Counted from the first letter of the stretch, positions 10,930 through 23,101 are shown. The stretch is DNA of 64,000 nucleotides from Marasmius tenuissimus (GCA_029532415.1 JAQOTA010000041.1:150900-214899); one strand, 5' to 3'. Notes: generated by a model from the sequence alone, not told the origin. Made by a program: numbers and translations.

Positions 10930-13900
10930 CTATTCAGACGAATAAAATTCAAGTCCAAGATGTTCTCTAAAAGCGGAGAACTTGACATGACCCAAATTCT
11001 TGGTAAACATGTCCGCAGGATTGTAGGCACCGTCAATAAAGAAAAGATCGACCTTGCGGTCTGAAACACATTCGCGAATGTAATAATAGCGAATATCAAT
11101 GTGTTTGGTGCGACGTTCTTGGACTGGGTTAGTGGCGATAAAAATTGAGCCTTGATTATCTCCACATATGGGAATGGGAGTCATATCAATCCCCAGTTCA
11201 GAGAGTAACTGTCGAATCCACACAGCCTGACGACTACAGTCGGATAGCGCCATGTATTCAGCTTCAGTGGATGAAAGTGCAACAGTCTTCTGGGCGCGTA
11301 ATTGCCAACAGAAGATACCACCTGCCAATTTGAAGAAATAGCCCGTGATCGACCGACGCTTGATAGGATCAGCAGCCCAATCAGAATCAGTGAATGCTAG
11401 TAAACCTCCGTCAGAGGCTCCATCATAGACCAGTGCATAGTCTGGAGTTCCTGCAAGATAGCGGCAAATATAAAGCGCCTTCTTCAGGTGATCCTCCGAT
11501 GGATTAGCAGAGAATTGAGAAAGCTTTGTAACAGCGTAGGCAATATCTGGACGAGTGCCAAGCATGATATACAGAAGCAATCCAATCACTGATTGATATC
11601 GAGCGTGACGTTTGGGATCAACAGGACCTTCGTTGGGTTGTGGAATATAGCCGGCGGGAAGAGGAGTATCTGCTGCTTTTGCATTCTGCATGCCAAATCG
11701 CTTCAAGACCTTCTTCAAGTATTCGGTCTGGTCAAGAAGGATTTTATGACCTTTGCGACAAATACACATGCGCAAGAACTCTTTGACTTCTCCAGGATCA
11801 CGGCATTCCCAACAAGCCATAAACTCGGCTTTCTTCTTTTCAACAAAGGCTTTGTTGGGTCCAAGGAATAATGCATTGTCAACATAGATCAAAGCGATAC
11901 ATTCATCACCAGTCTCACGATCTTTACAGATGAAGAGACCTGCATCGGAAGTTAAGCGTTTAAAGCCCACCACTTCCATGGATGAGCTGAGAGCACGCCA
12001 CCACTCAAGAGCAGCTTGCTTCAGTCCATATAATGCACAGCGAAGGCGATAGACTTTGCCTTCCTAACCCTTAACCTTGAAACCTTCAGGTTGATCCATA
12101 TAGATCTCTTCTTTAAGTTCACCATAAAGAAAGGCGTTCTTCACATCCAATGCCTGAATGTGCCAGTTTTTGAGAGCTGCTAATGCGAGCATCATTCGTA
12201 CAGTTTCAAACCGCACAACTGGTGAGAAGATCTCATCAAAGTCAACACCTTCGACCTGAGAGAAACCCTTGGCAACAAGTCGAGCTTTCTTTCGACCGTC
12301 TGACTTAACGTCAAACACCCATCTGTTTTTGACAGCCTTGCGACCTTTAGGTAGGTCAACCAATTTGAAGACCTTGCGCTTGCGAAGAGCCTCTAGTTCA
12401 TTGCGGCAAGCGGCCTTCCATTCTCTCTGCTGCTCAGCTGGCAGCTTCAGTATGTCACGGAGAGTCCACTGTCAAACATTAGACATATCGGTGAGGTCAT
12501 CGTGAACGGAAACTGCCCGATTTAACAGATAAATCACGAAACCTACTCCCCCTTCCTGGGATAATTGTTGCACTAAGCTATCAGGCTGACTCCCCCTGGA
12601 GTTACACATGGTAGACAGACTGGCACGATTAGTCCCAGGAACCTTTCTAGGTCTGCCTCTCCTACGAGTAGTAGGTGGATCCATAGGTTCTCTATTACCC
12701 GTGGCATCTCTCCATGTAGAATTTTTCTCCATATCATGCACAATGTGCGAGGGATTATTTGGGTCTCGTTGTTCACCAAATACATTATCAGGTTGCTTAG
12801 TACCCGTCCGTTTCCTGCCTGAACGCCTTGGCAGCGGAGTCTGCTCTTGTCCACCCACAGGTGTAGGTGGCCTAGGAGGCTGGAACGGAGGATCAGGATC
12901 AGGATGTTGACGTTCACCCTGAGGTACAGGACCATCTCCATCATCGTCATGAGGAGATTCCGATCGCTTTGGAAGATTCTTGGGAGGATAAAGATCGTCA
13001 TCAGACGAATCATCATCACTATCTGAAGAGAAGTTGGGATTTTCACCCAATACCGGCGGTATTTCAGGGATTTCACCCACCGGGGTAAAGCCACGCAGTT
13101 TCTTATCAGAACACTTCGGGAACAAATTTTCATCGAACAGAGCAGTAGCGCTTTTGAAGATAGCATTATTGGACATCTTCATGAAGACATATCCTTTCAT
13201 GCCTTCCTGAAAACCAATGAAGGTCATCAGTTCCAAACGCGGAGATAACTTGTTAACTCAACGCTTTTCCGGAATAAACGCATACGCTGCACATCCGAAT
13301 ACTCGAAGATCTGAAACATCCGGTGCACTGCCATGCAACTTCTCATGTGGGGTCAACCAACGTAAACGCTGGGACGGCGTCCAATTGTGAAGTGCAACAG
13401 CGTGCAACACACAGAATTCCCACCAAGAAGGTGGAAGACAAGCATCAAAGCGAAGAGCTTGAGCTTTCTCGACAATGGTCCAATTGAACCGTTCTGCACG
13501 ACCATTCTGTTCCGGCGTATATGGAATGCTGGTCAGAATTTTGATACCGTGCTCCTTTAGTACATCATCGAAGGCATCTGATTTGTACTCTCCCCCTCCA
13601 TTGGACATCCATTCCTTAATATCAACACCGAATTGTACCTTTACCATAGCAATAAAGTCACGGAGCATCTTGACAGAGTCAGATTTGCACCGCATGAGCA
13701 TTGTCCAGCCATGTGAAGTACAGTCGTCGACAAACGACATATACCATTTGTATTTGTGGTATGACTCAGTGGGGAATTGTTTGAGGTCGGAGTGGATTTT
13801 TTCGAAGGGTTTCGAGGCACGGGTAGTGGAGTCAGCGAATGATCTGGAGTGCATCTTTCCTTCTGCACATCCTCGGCATAATCGGGTTTTCTTTGGTTTT

Positions 13901-16263
13901 CGGTTGAATTCCGGGAAGTTCTTAGTATGCTTCCGAGCTTTATCCAGAGCCTTGTCTGAACAATGTCTGAAACGTCTGTGTAGAACCTTGTAGTCAACTT
14001 TATCCATTGTTGACTTGGCCATTAAGCTACGAGCAGAGGCTTTCTGCGAGCTAACCCAATAAATGGTTTGACCAGGCATGAGCAGGTAAGATACCAATGA
14101 CTGGCGTCGACCCTTTTGATAAAAAGCCAATTTGCTAGACGATCTGCGTACTTGCAGACCACCTTGCAAGAATTCTCCAAGCGAGAGAAGTCGAATTGAC
14201 AGAAGCGGAACATAATAGACAGGATAGAGTCGCATAATGTGTTACTCCATACGACCGTCAGATCCTTCAACAGAATGAGAGATGAACACAGTCCCTTTTC
14301 CCTTAATTTGGATAGGGTTGTCCTTCTGTGCAGTGTTTAGCTGCGGTCCATTGTTCATAGATTCATACTCGGCAAAATCTTCGAGATCATAAGTAAAGTG
14401 CGATGAAGCACCTAAATCGACGATCCACTCTTGCGAGTTTCCAGTCGCCTTCTTTCCCTTACAATTGGCACATGTGGCAAAGTGATCACCAATATATTGT
14501 GCAAATTTCATACGGGACACGATATCTGAACTACTACGTTTAGAAGCGGCTAATAAAGCGGCGCACTGTAGGTTCGTATCAGTGTTAGAAGAAAGACTGA
14601 GATAAGGCACTTGCCTGTCATCGTCAGATTCCTCAGATCCGATGGAGACTGAATCGTACTCAACATCGTCAGAAAAACCAGCGGCATCTGCGATCTCACT
14701 GTCAATGTCCATGGCACTTCCACTCGCAATCTCCGTACGCAAAGAATCGTTAACAGCGTTCAACGCGATACAATCCTCATGCTCAGAGTCGGAGTCCTCA
14801 TAGAAAAAATCATAGAGGTTGTAAACCTTCTCAACGCTCTTAGCACGCTTTGCAGGTGGAGCAGTGGAGAAGGGACTATCAATACGATGCTTGAGGGAGG
14901 AAGAGGAAGCAGCCGCATATCCCTGTTCCATAGGTTCAAGGATATGAGCATACTTGGGGACACCAAGACGATCGGCAAGACTGCGAGCAGCCTGAGCATT
15001 CTCAAAAACAGTACCACCAGAGGTAGCACCGGAGAAACGCTGCATGTGGAGTGGATCCCGGGATCGGTCCACGGGATGTACAACAGATGGAGTATCAGGA
15101 ACGATGGGTGGTGAAGAGATGGACAAATGAGAGAGGGAAGCGATATGAGAATGACCCTTGTGAGAAGAGTCACCCTTGTTGTCTGGAGAGTCACCCTTCT
15201 TCTTCCTACCACGTCGGTTGTTCTTCTTCTTCTGGTCGTTGTCGTTCTTAGACTGGTTGTTATTATTAGACGTTGACAAAGGAGGATTAGACTGTTGGTT
15301 AAACTTCGGGTCCTTGTCCTTCTTCTTGACAGAAGAAATGCGTGACGTGAGAGGAGCGGGTTTCCGGGATTCGTAGTGGTTAATGACGGCATCACGAGCC
15401 ACTTTGAAAGTAAGTTCAGCTGGCGAGTTACCATTGGTAGCGAATTCATGAGCGTTGGCCCATGACTGTGGAATGATGGAAAGGAGGAGCATGGCTCTGA
15501 CAAGGGTAGGAAGATCGATCTGAGCTTCAGTGAGCTGGCCGAATAGGAGTTCAAGTTTAGCAATCTCGGGAACGGGGTTACCACTGGACAAACGAAACTC
15601 CATGACCGACTTGAAGTCAGCCCAAACAGACACAGAAGTCTGTTGACCATAACGAGCTTTGATCTTCTCCCAAGTGTTCCAAGCTGTATCATCATCCTCG
15701 ATAATACTCTGCACAGCAATGGTGGTGGTGGCACGTAGTGCACCCATGGCCTTGAATTCATACTTCTTCCAACGTCGATTATCCTTTTCATACCTGATAA
15801 GATCCTTCTCATACCTCTCCAAAGCGTTAGCATACTGCTCCAGGTCCTTAGCATACTGCTGCATCTGAGTGTCAGTAGGAGAGACCGTCTCCGTACGTGT
15901 AGTCGCTTCAGTTGTAGTTGTAGCAGCAACAGTGACAGTGCGAGTAGTTGCTCTCGGTTCAGTTGGTTCGGTAGGTTTGTCGGGTTCATCAGGTTCAGGA
16001 TTGTCATTGGTGTAATGGTCGTAGAACTCGTTGATCATGGCATAGGTACCAAGACCCTTGGACCACTTGCGCCAGTTGACACCGCTGAAGACTTCAACAG
16101 TGGGGATAAGGGTAGACATAACAGGAGCCATAGCAATCTGGAGTAATAAAACAACGATCAGCATAGGTTCATCATCATAGGCAATGATAAAAGAAATCAC
16201 TGCACGGTCAACGGCGATAGCCATCGATCGTTGTTGAGGACACAGTCCACCATCGTCAAACAT
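10930..16263 (-). pseudogene. Copia gag-pol polyprotein, four in-frame stops
   Basis: One continuous frame runs from about 16263 to the stop at 10930 with no frameshift but four nonsense codons: TAA 14242, TGA 13258, TGA 12472 and TAG 12064. In order it holds: gag (VEVFSGVNWRKWSKGLGTY near the start), a Lys/Asn-rich basic stretch, and the protease motif DLGASSH near 14420, where DSG is usual. Next come the pre-integrase zinc region (HRRFRH...CRGC) and integrase with SNGGGEY in place of SDNGGEY at 13600. The reverse transcriptase has [21 protein letters not shown] and YVDN instead of YVDD at 11875. RNase H (DSDWAADP, SSTEAEYMAL, DNQGSI) ends the frame. Aspartates of both the integrase and RT active sites are Asn. 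The copy is non-autonomous; it could move only in trans. The start codon is uncertain. Confidence 0.93.
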
Positions 16264-16439
16264 CAATGAAGATGTCGACTTCACAGGTCCAGAACCGGTG
16301 TTAACGGTCTGCCCATCATGACAGCGATTAAGCAGTCACAATGGTTATTGAGTGCAACGACCACAATAGCGCATCATCATAGGCAGCACACAATAAAGGT
16401 GCACATCCTAGAGAGCTGCTATCGCAGGGCACATCGATA

Positions 16440-16459
16440 GGGCACCAGGGCCCATAACC
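16440..16459 (-). other. Primer-binding site, half-tRNA initiator-Met type
   Basis: Directly inside the 5' LTR the plus strand reads GGGCACCAGGGCCCATAACC. Its last 12 bases match the anticodon-loop half of eukaryotic initiator tRNA-Met (..GGGCCCATAACC..). This is the Drosophila copia-like priming mode, with a tRNA fragment rather than an intact 3' end. Confidence 0.75.
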
Positions 16460-16717
16460 TGTTGAGGCAGAGGTCCTGCCCACGCAGTGGCAGCATGGGA
16501 CAGACTAGCTCACCTGGAGATAGGCTTAGAGGCAGCAACGAGAGTAGTAAAAGTACTGGTATTGCATGTAGATACAGAGCTACTTATATACTATACAGAG
16601 GTGGCTGTATCTTCTATAACAGGAGTGACTAGGAATAGCATAGATCATAGTAAAATGATTGAAGCATATATGCGGCCCGATACAACGGTCCATATATCCG
16701 GTAGTCCGGATTCAACA
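16460..16717 (-). repeat. 5' LTR of the copia element
   Basis: 258 bp, TGTTGAGG..TTCAACA, 256 of 258 identical to the LTR at 10631-10888. The short plus-strand ORFs inside each LTR are coincidental and lack any family resemblance. Confidence 0.97.
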
Positions 16718-18079
16718 CTAATAAGGACGCTCTCATTGCCAGGCTACTGGACAAGACACTTGGGTTCACAACCTGCGAGCCTCGTAAACCGCTACACCCC
16801 AGCCCTATTCAGCTATCCGCACCCCCTTCTTTCCTGAATAACGCTATCTCTCCGGCTAAAGAGCCCATCGCTCCACCTGCTAGCGAGGTCAGTTCCGAAT
16901 TGACTCTTGTAAGGCGAATACTCACCTCTACCTCTCAATCCGCAGACAACACACCCCACAGCACCCGTCACAGTATTCGTCAATGACTTGAGAACAACAG
17001 CAGCTGGAAAAGGTCGGGGTCAGGTAACAAGTATCAATGTGCCTTGTGTATTCAGCACCAGCCTCCTGGCAACACCCTCGCATATTTTGGCAAAGGATGT
17101 CATGCGGGAGCTCCAAAAGACCAATGCTGCAATACGCGGTACGTTAATTCAGTTGCCTTCCCGTAACATCTGTTTAGATCGAAATCTGTTTTCCCTCAAG
17201 GGAACAAAACAGTGACGGTCAGCCAACAGCATTCCCAATACGCCAGATACGAAGTTACCTTTGCGACCGCTTTTAACCCCAATGGTGTGGAGGAGACTGT
17301 GTACAGTCCTGAAATCCTTGAGTATCCGCTGAGAGGCCATCTCTTCCTTGACGTTGATCACCACTCCGAGGTCAGTTCTCCTTTACGAGCCTGGCTGCCA
17401 CCCCCGACAATCCGATGTTCATTCAATTTGCCAGGAACCTGAAGGGTCTGATTGCCAAGCGTTGCCGTCAACTCAAGGCCCTGATGATTCCGGCAGTACG
17501 ACTCACCATTCTGTGACCAGGGTGAGGACTCGTACGCATCATCACGCTCTTCAGAACCCAGAGATTGTTAAACGTTGGCGCTTCATGAGCGAATTTGCGA
17601 ACGACTACAAGAAAAGGCGACCCAAGTCTTCTGTGGTAAGTATTCATCAGTCTTCAATACTTGAAACTTGGCTCATTCACCTATAGAAAGAGCGGTTTCC
17701 TACGCAAGAAGAGATTGCACGGGCTCTCAGGTACTTGTCTTCGACCACGTTGAAGAATGCGGTTTCTGCATACAGACTCATTGAAGACTACAAGGGAAGG
17801 GGGGTTCAGCGAGTTATAGATGCAATTGAAAAGATCGAGGACCCACCAGGCGGCTCAATCGTATTAATGAAGTTTCTACGCGGCTTTGCTGAGTGACTTA
17901 GTCCATTCATCTTTACGTATACATCAAGACTTGTATTGTACAATAAACGAACGATCAAACTACTTCAATTGTTCAGCATCGAGTGGATTCGTCTGTATGG
18001 AGCTTGATGTGAGTAAACTGACAACGGGACGTAGAAAATGACTAACCAGTCAGTTACCGATGGGGCCACTTCAGTTTGA

Positions 18080-19656
18080 TTACACCGTTGGACGCCCCGA
18101 CGCTGCAAGGTCAAAGCATTGCTACGTAGGCCATTGAGGTTGTAAAAGGGGGAGTAAGCACTTAGAATCTCACCTGCCCCAGATTACGTGGTAGCTTGGA
18201 GACAAGGAGAACTGGTAGTGGTACCTTAACCACCTGCTCAACCGGCCGTGAAGTAGGCAAACTGCCTACTGCAAGAATGCCGGTGAGTGAAAACGTAACT
18301 TGTACACATTCAACGCCATTATCAAATGAATGGTCAGGGTCTTCTCGGAGAAAATCCATTCTCCAGCACCTCTCGCGAAAAACACGCTGGTTTTCGTCGA
18401 ACAGAATCAGAGGCTAGAGGAATTTTAGATTGTGAATATGCAAGTCCAGAACGTACATACTGAATGGAGCAACCTGAAGACCATCCCCTTCAAAAGGAAC
18501 TTTGAGAAATGCTCGAAGATCCGGGGATCAGACCAATGCCATTGTTCTCGGCAGAACGAAGCGAGCCGTGTGATATCAGGCTGTCTGGGCTTCAGGGCAA
18601 TGCTCAGGTTCCCCACGTAAGCTTGCGGCAGGGACGGCGTTGTGTTAATGTAGCAATCAAGGATGTTGAGATCGGGGAAATTGTCGGTGATCCCCTTGGC
18701 TGCTTGTGGACGCCGCTTTGCGAGGAAACCACGAGAATTATTTACAAGCTCGTTCTTTAGTTTCAAGCACCATGAGCGGAGGAATGCGCGCAAGGCCGGA
18801 GGGTATTGGGAGAGATTTTTGAACTTGACGACTAGAAGCTTTCCCAAGTCCGAATGCCCAAGTTGAATAGAAGTGGTCACACCACAACCTTTCAGTCCGG
18901 CGTGAAGGTTGTTCCCATTCAGTAGTGCCACCAAAATGATTCCTTCTTGATTGAGATCCATGATTCTCTTGATTGCGTCGAGGGCGTGAACATCGTAAAC
19001 GAGGTCGAGTAGGGATTGTTCTCTTCATGGGATTCAAGTGAGGCCACGAACTGTCGATACGAGGAAGTCTTACCGGGAGATGCGAAGGACCAGTTGAGTG
19101 CCCAGCGCAAGAAGGTCGTTATCTTCGGAGATTACACCATCGATAACGCTAGAATGGGAGAGGGAAGCCAGGAACAAAGCTGCTTCCTCCGCCTGAGTGA
19201 TGCAGTCAATATGAAGTCGCCAAGCCAAAGAACGTCGGCTCACCTCAAGAAAACAGTAGCCAAAGTGTAGGATGAGATGCCTTGCGTCATGATAGAAATC
19301 CTCTTCATTTTGGATATACTTTGGAGATGTTGGTCCGTCGAATACAAACATGAAAACGGCGGCAGCTTCGCTAAATTTGCACAGAATACTGAAGAAAGTC
19401 TCCGTTGGAGACCCAGGGTGAACACAAGGGTATCGACGAGATGCCTTCAAGCTGTCCAACATATCGCTGGGTAGTGCCAGGTTGAGCCCATTTGAAACAA
19501 CGAAAATAAGACAGGTACTCACCTAGCATGCACCCTGAGGACAACCAAACATTGCTCTCGGTTGTTCGTCCGAAAGCCTTGCGTCAAACAGAATTCATTC
19601 AAAAGTCGAGTATCCTTCACGATAGCTCGCTTTGGCCATAAACCTTTGATGCCCAT
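18080..19656 (-). CDS. XPG/GEN1-like PIN-domain protein
   Basis: Start ATG 19656 gives MGIKGLW, the invariant XPG/FEN1 N-terminus. Exon 1 ends in VVLRVHA where flap nucleases have V(G)(I/V)DA, so the first metal-binding Asp appears to be His. Exon 2 (after a ~56-nt intron ending near 19484) has MFVFDGP, the conserved N-region motif. After a ~51-nt intron comes the I-region: EAEEAALFLASL, then VIDGVISEDNDLLALG. The next exon (VYDVHALDAIKRIMDL) continues to LNGNNLHAGLKGCG, where GEN1-like proteins have a Gly-Gly-Asp-Tyr-Asp metal motif. The tail contains FPDLNILDCY and, after another intron, VTFSLTGILAVG and VKVPLPVLLVSKLP. Known family role: structure-specific DNA cleavage at flaps or Holliday junctions. 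Here several acidic ligands are replaced, so activity is doubtful. Exon borders after 18425 and the stop at 18080 are approximate. Confidence 0.65.
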
Positions 19657-19809
19657 CGTGGAGAGTGGAGGTGAGTTGTAGGGTCCGATGTCTCATCCTG
19701 CCCGCTTGTCATGTGGTATAATAGAGTACATTTTCGCCCATAAGTACAAATAGGTCACAAATACAGGAACAGGCAGAATAGACAATGTGCTAACGATACA
19801 AGCATCAAA

Positions 19810-22798
19810 TCATAGTGCAAGCCCTGAGCTGCAAGCGGTGCGGAGGCTGCCCAAATCGCCTTCACCGGGTCGCCTCACCTCCAGCTTCCCAACCTTGGCC
19901 GCATATCGGATACTTTCAAACAGGGCGTTGCCGGCATCCCGGTCGTCCTTACTCTCTTCAACAATTTCCAAGTCGGTTGGGGGGAGCTCCAATAATTCGC
20001 CTGTCAAGCAATCCTCCTGCCCAGTGCGGTCCACAACGCCAACGATGAACCACCGAGAATTGTCCGATTTCGTTTGATTGTAGAAGTAGAAGATACGACG
20101 AACGAATTTTCCGACGTGCTGCTCGTCTCTGGCCGTAACAACCATGAGGGATTGCTCAGAATTTGGTTTGGGTCGCTTGGAGTGCTTTACAACCCACAGG
20201 TTGTCAATCCGATGTACGTCGTTCTTGTGGCGGAATATGATCACCATGCCACGCTCACTGTTCGTGGGAGTGACGAAGGCAGTTTTCCTCTTCCATTTGC
20301 CACCAGTGATCGTGACACGGATTGGAGTACCAAGTAAAGTAGGATGAAAAATTCAGTCGCGACGGGCGGGAAGAAGGGAACGAGGCAGGGGAGGGGGAAG
20401 GGGAGCAATATATGAGGAGTGATCCGGAGAAGTAGGGGAGATAGGCAGAGAGGAAGGTGAGGTGAGATCAGGAGACGACCAAGCAGCTGGCGAGAGGGAG
20501 TGTGGGTTCCAAGGATCAACGGGATTGTCCCAATCCAGGCCCTCATACTGAGAGGCGTGCTTTGGAGTACTGCTAGAGGATAGAGCACGAGGACTCTGGG
20601 CGAGGCTCACTCCAAGCTGGGGCTTCTCTTGCTCTCTGCCCTCTATCGAAGCCCAAGGCCTGTAAAAATCCTGTGCCTTCGTGAGAGGCATATGTTTTGC
20701 AAGCTCCAATCCACTATCAGTCTCATGGACATGAGCATAGTCGATCCTTTCAACCCAGTTGCTCATGTTCAGGGAGATGACCATAAGTTCAACTGAAACC
20801 TCTAGCCCGCTGTCCGAGGACCACCGCACCGCACGGTTTATGTCTCTAACAATACCATCCTTCCCTTTGTGAGCGCCTCCAGTGACACGAACATGCATAC
20901 CAAGCCAAGGTACGCGGCCTGTGCGCATTTTAACCATAAGCTCATCGAGCCCAAATCTGGCTTTTTGAGATGCCTTGAGAGGTTGATAGTCGAGAAGACT
21001 TTTCCTCGTGCTACGAATGCGACAAACTTAGCTTATTGGTAGCATCAAGCCCAGTTTTAGTACTCACATAGCTTCAACAACATCGTCGAGATCCACTTCC
21101 ACTGAACAGGCAAGCTCATTGATGTAGAGCGATAGCTTGAGACGATTGCGGAGTGGAGTGAGCCTTACGGCTTTCACGGTTGCCCTCATTTCATGGTACC
21201 GCTGGTGCGTGACAACCACCTCAAGGTTCAACCACAGCACATCTTCATGCGGGTCGAAGCTGAGGCGATGGATTTTCACTGAGTTGATGTGAACAAAAAA
21301 GGTCTGGAAGTAGTGAATGAGATAGTATACGAGAAATGTAGTCATAAGACGTACAATTCTCGAGCGGCTATCATCCCTTGCAAAGATATTTAGGACGGAG
21401 CCATGTCTCTCAACTACAAGGCCTTCCTTCCCGAAGTGCTCGCCGGCCATAACTTGTATCGAATCTCCAGGTATTACATCTTTTTGCAGGTTCTCCACCG
21501 GCTGAACGTGCTTCTCATTGTTTCCAAAATGGACCACAACAGTTTCGCCAATGACTTCCTCAATGACGCCGCTCCGACCGTCCCCAGAGAGAATCACTTT
21601 GTCTCCAGCTTGGAAAGCGAAGAATTCGGGCAGAGGAAGAGGGAAATGCTGAAGGAATGGGTGTTTAGAGCGTAAAAACAAGGCGCCCAGGTCAGAGGGC
21701 ACAGTTCGAGTGGCGGTGAGCGAAAGCTCTTGAAAAAACTTGATGAGTAGGCCGTGACTGAAGGTTTGTCGGCGAAAGCGAAAGGTGAGATCGAAGTCGC
21801 ATTCTACCTCCTCGTCAAAGTCATCTGGGCAGAAAAGACGTGGCGGTGAACGCTCTGTTAGAGCATCGTCTTGGTTACTAGGTTTCTCGGGGTAGGAAAG
21901 CCAAGGGACGAGGAGTATGAAGTACCCGCCAACACCCAATTTAGTGGTATCAGGCCTCCATACCATTCCGACGTCACCCTTGTAAGATCCGCTTCGCACT
22001 TTCACCCATTCACCGGGAGCAAGCTCTTGTCTTGGAATACTCAAGTCGGGAGCGATAGGGTGTCCAGCCGCCCATTTTGACCACACTCTCTTCACGCTCG
22101 GGGTTTGTTTCTTGACAGCAAAAGTACCGAATGGGGCTGCACTGGCAGAGACTTCCGCCAGAGTTTTTCTCTTTTTGGGAACTGCGGCGGAAGTTTCTGA
22201 CGTGGTTTGAGGGCCTGAGGTTGCAAGAGAGGGGGAAGAAGAACAGAGCGAACGCGCTAGGCGTTTCCGCTTTTTCAACTCGTCCTGTGGTTTTAGCATC
22301 GTGCTAAACGTGTATGGTAGCAATGGCTCGGGCTCCAGAACGCGATTGGGTTGTGAAAAATGAGCATACGCATCAGCAGTACTTGAAGCAGCTATTCAAG
22401 ATGAACTCGGAATAGAGAAGTTTGAGCCGCTGCGCTGTAGAATTTGAGCCACTTGGTGCTGAGCACTGTTTTCATGCTCCAGAGCTTCATCCTCCACAAC
22501 TCGACCGGCCGTTTGGGATCCCGAGAAGATAGACATCCAGCTATCTGGAGCTGTGCCATTGGAAGTTTGTAGCAGAGGGGGTAGAGCCAGATGAGAATCG
22601 ATCTGGATCGTATCGTCTATGAAGTCTAACGACCAAATTTAGTACGCTGAACGTGATTGAAGTGGTTGGATCCTACCGTCGTCATCCTCAGCCAATGGTT
22701 CCTCGTCTCCTTTGTTGCTCTCGTCTTCGTGTTCGCTACTGAGCTCGGCCTCGATGTCGAGGAATCTTGACTGGAGAATTGTAAGATTTGATGTAGTT
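19810..22798 (-). pseudogene. Spt5-like KOW-domain gene with two in-frame TGA codons
   Basis: Acidic N-terminal exon (RFLDIEAELSSEHEDE), intron, then DFIDDTIQID. A TGA lies at 22396-22398, followed in the same frame by a Ser/Thr/basic linker. KOW motifs follow in order: GEWVKVRSGSYKGDVGMVW, AGDKVILSGDGRSGVIEEV, PGDSIQVMAGEHFGKEGLV, then, after introns near 21303-21350 and 21006-21067, HVRVTGGAHKGKDGIVRDI. A Pro/Ser-rich stretch runs into a second TGA (20353-20355) sitting in RRD-stop-IFHP, where relatives have Trp, and the frame continues with LLGTPIRVTITGGKWKRK to the stop at 19810. Spt5 KOW domains contact RNA polymerase II and RNA; this expanded Agaricomycete group has no known role. The true start was not found. 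Either stop alone would truncate the product. Confidence 0.7.
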
Positions 22799-23101
22799 TG
22801 ACAAATAGCATACGTGCCTACCATTCAACAAGCGCTATATAGCCTCAAAACGTATGATAGCAGCTATAACCTGCGATGATTTGCGTTGACAATCTCTGGA
22901 GAACAAGCGGTCAGCCCTCGAACGGTTTGACACTTTTTTTATCGCAGAAGATGGAAGTCATTCAAGTTTTTTTTTTTCGTCTCAAATCTTCATGCGTTCA
23001 GAGCACTCTGGCTGCTCTCATTACTCAAGTATAATTTAATTCATATTTGCGAACTACTATACGAAATGCGCTCTGAAAAACTTACCGATATGCCCAGCGA
23101 G

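Larger units (their letters stand above)
10626..16722 (-). mobile_element. Ty1/copia LTR retrotransposon with 5-bp TSD
   Basis: Complete element bounded by 258-bp LTRs and a CTAAT target duplication (10626-10630 and 16718-16722). Coding is on the minus strand, so the 5' LTR is the right-hand one and the element lies antisense to its host gene. Order from 5' LTR: primer-binding site, gag, protease, integrase, reverse transcriptase, RNase H, polypurine tract, 3' LTR. Integrase before RT defines Pseudoviridae/Ty1-copia. LTR identity (256 of 258) implies recent insertion, yet the coding region is already inactivated. Confidence 0.97.
10255..17896 (+). pseudogene. SAP-like-domain gene split by a copia element
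   Basis: Exon 1 (10255-10460) and, after a 61-nt intron, exon 2 (from 10522) encode a Pro/Ser-rich leader and then LSKVQLANLVLKQGHL, which resembles a SAP DNA-binding helix pair (LxxLxxxGLxxxG). At 10630 a Ty1/copia element interrupts the codons. Removing it plus one copy of the CTAAT duplication rejoins KRDTN to KDALIARLL in frame, and the exon continues to 16887. Further exons are about 16946-17142 (VTVFVNDLR), 17178-17370 (YEVTFATAFNPNG), 17435-17635 and 17687-17896. Exon lengths sum to 1281 nt, i.e. 426 residues, with no other lesion. The C-terminal part is helical and charged. One intron (17143-17177) is unusually short, so that border is uncertain. I do not recognise the full-length family; a nuclear or DNA-binding role is only an inference from the SAP-like segment. 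Confidence 0.65.

Noticed and set aside
10658..10945. Open frames inside both LTRs on the plus strand
   Set aside because: They are antisense to the element, duplicated only because the LTRs are duplicated, and have no family resemblance.
14760..16007. 415-codon Leu/Ser/Arg-rich frame overlapping gag
   Set aside because: It is a shifted frame of the same strand as gag; its composition reflects gag codon usage and it has no domain.
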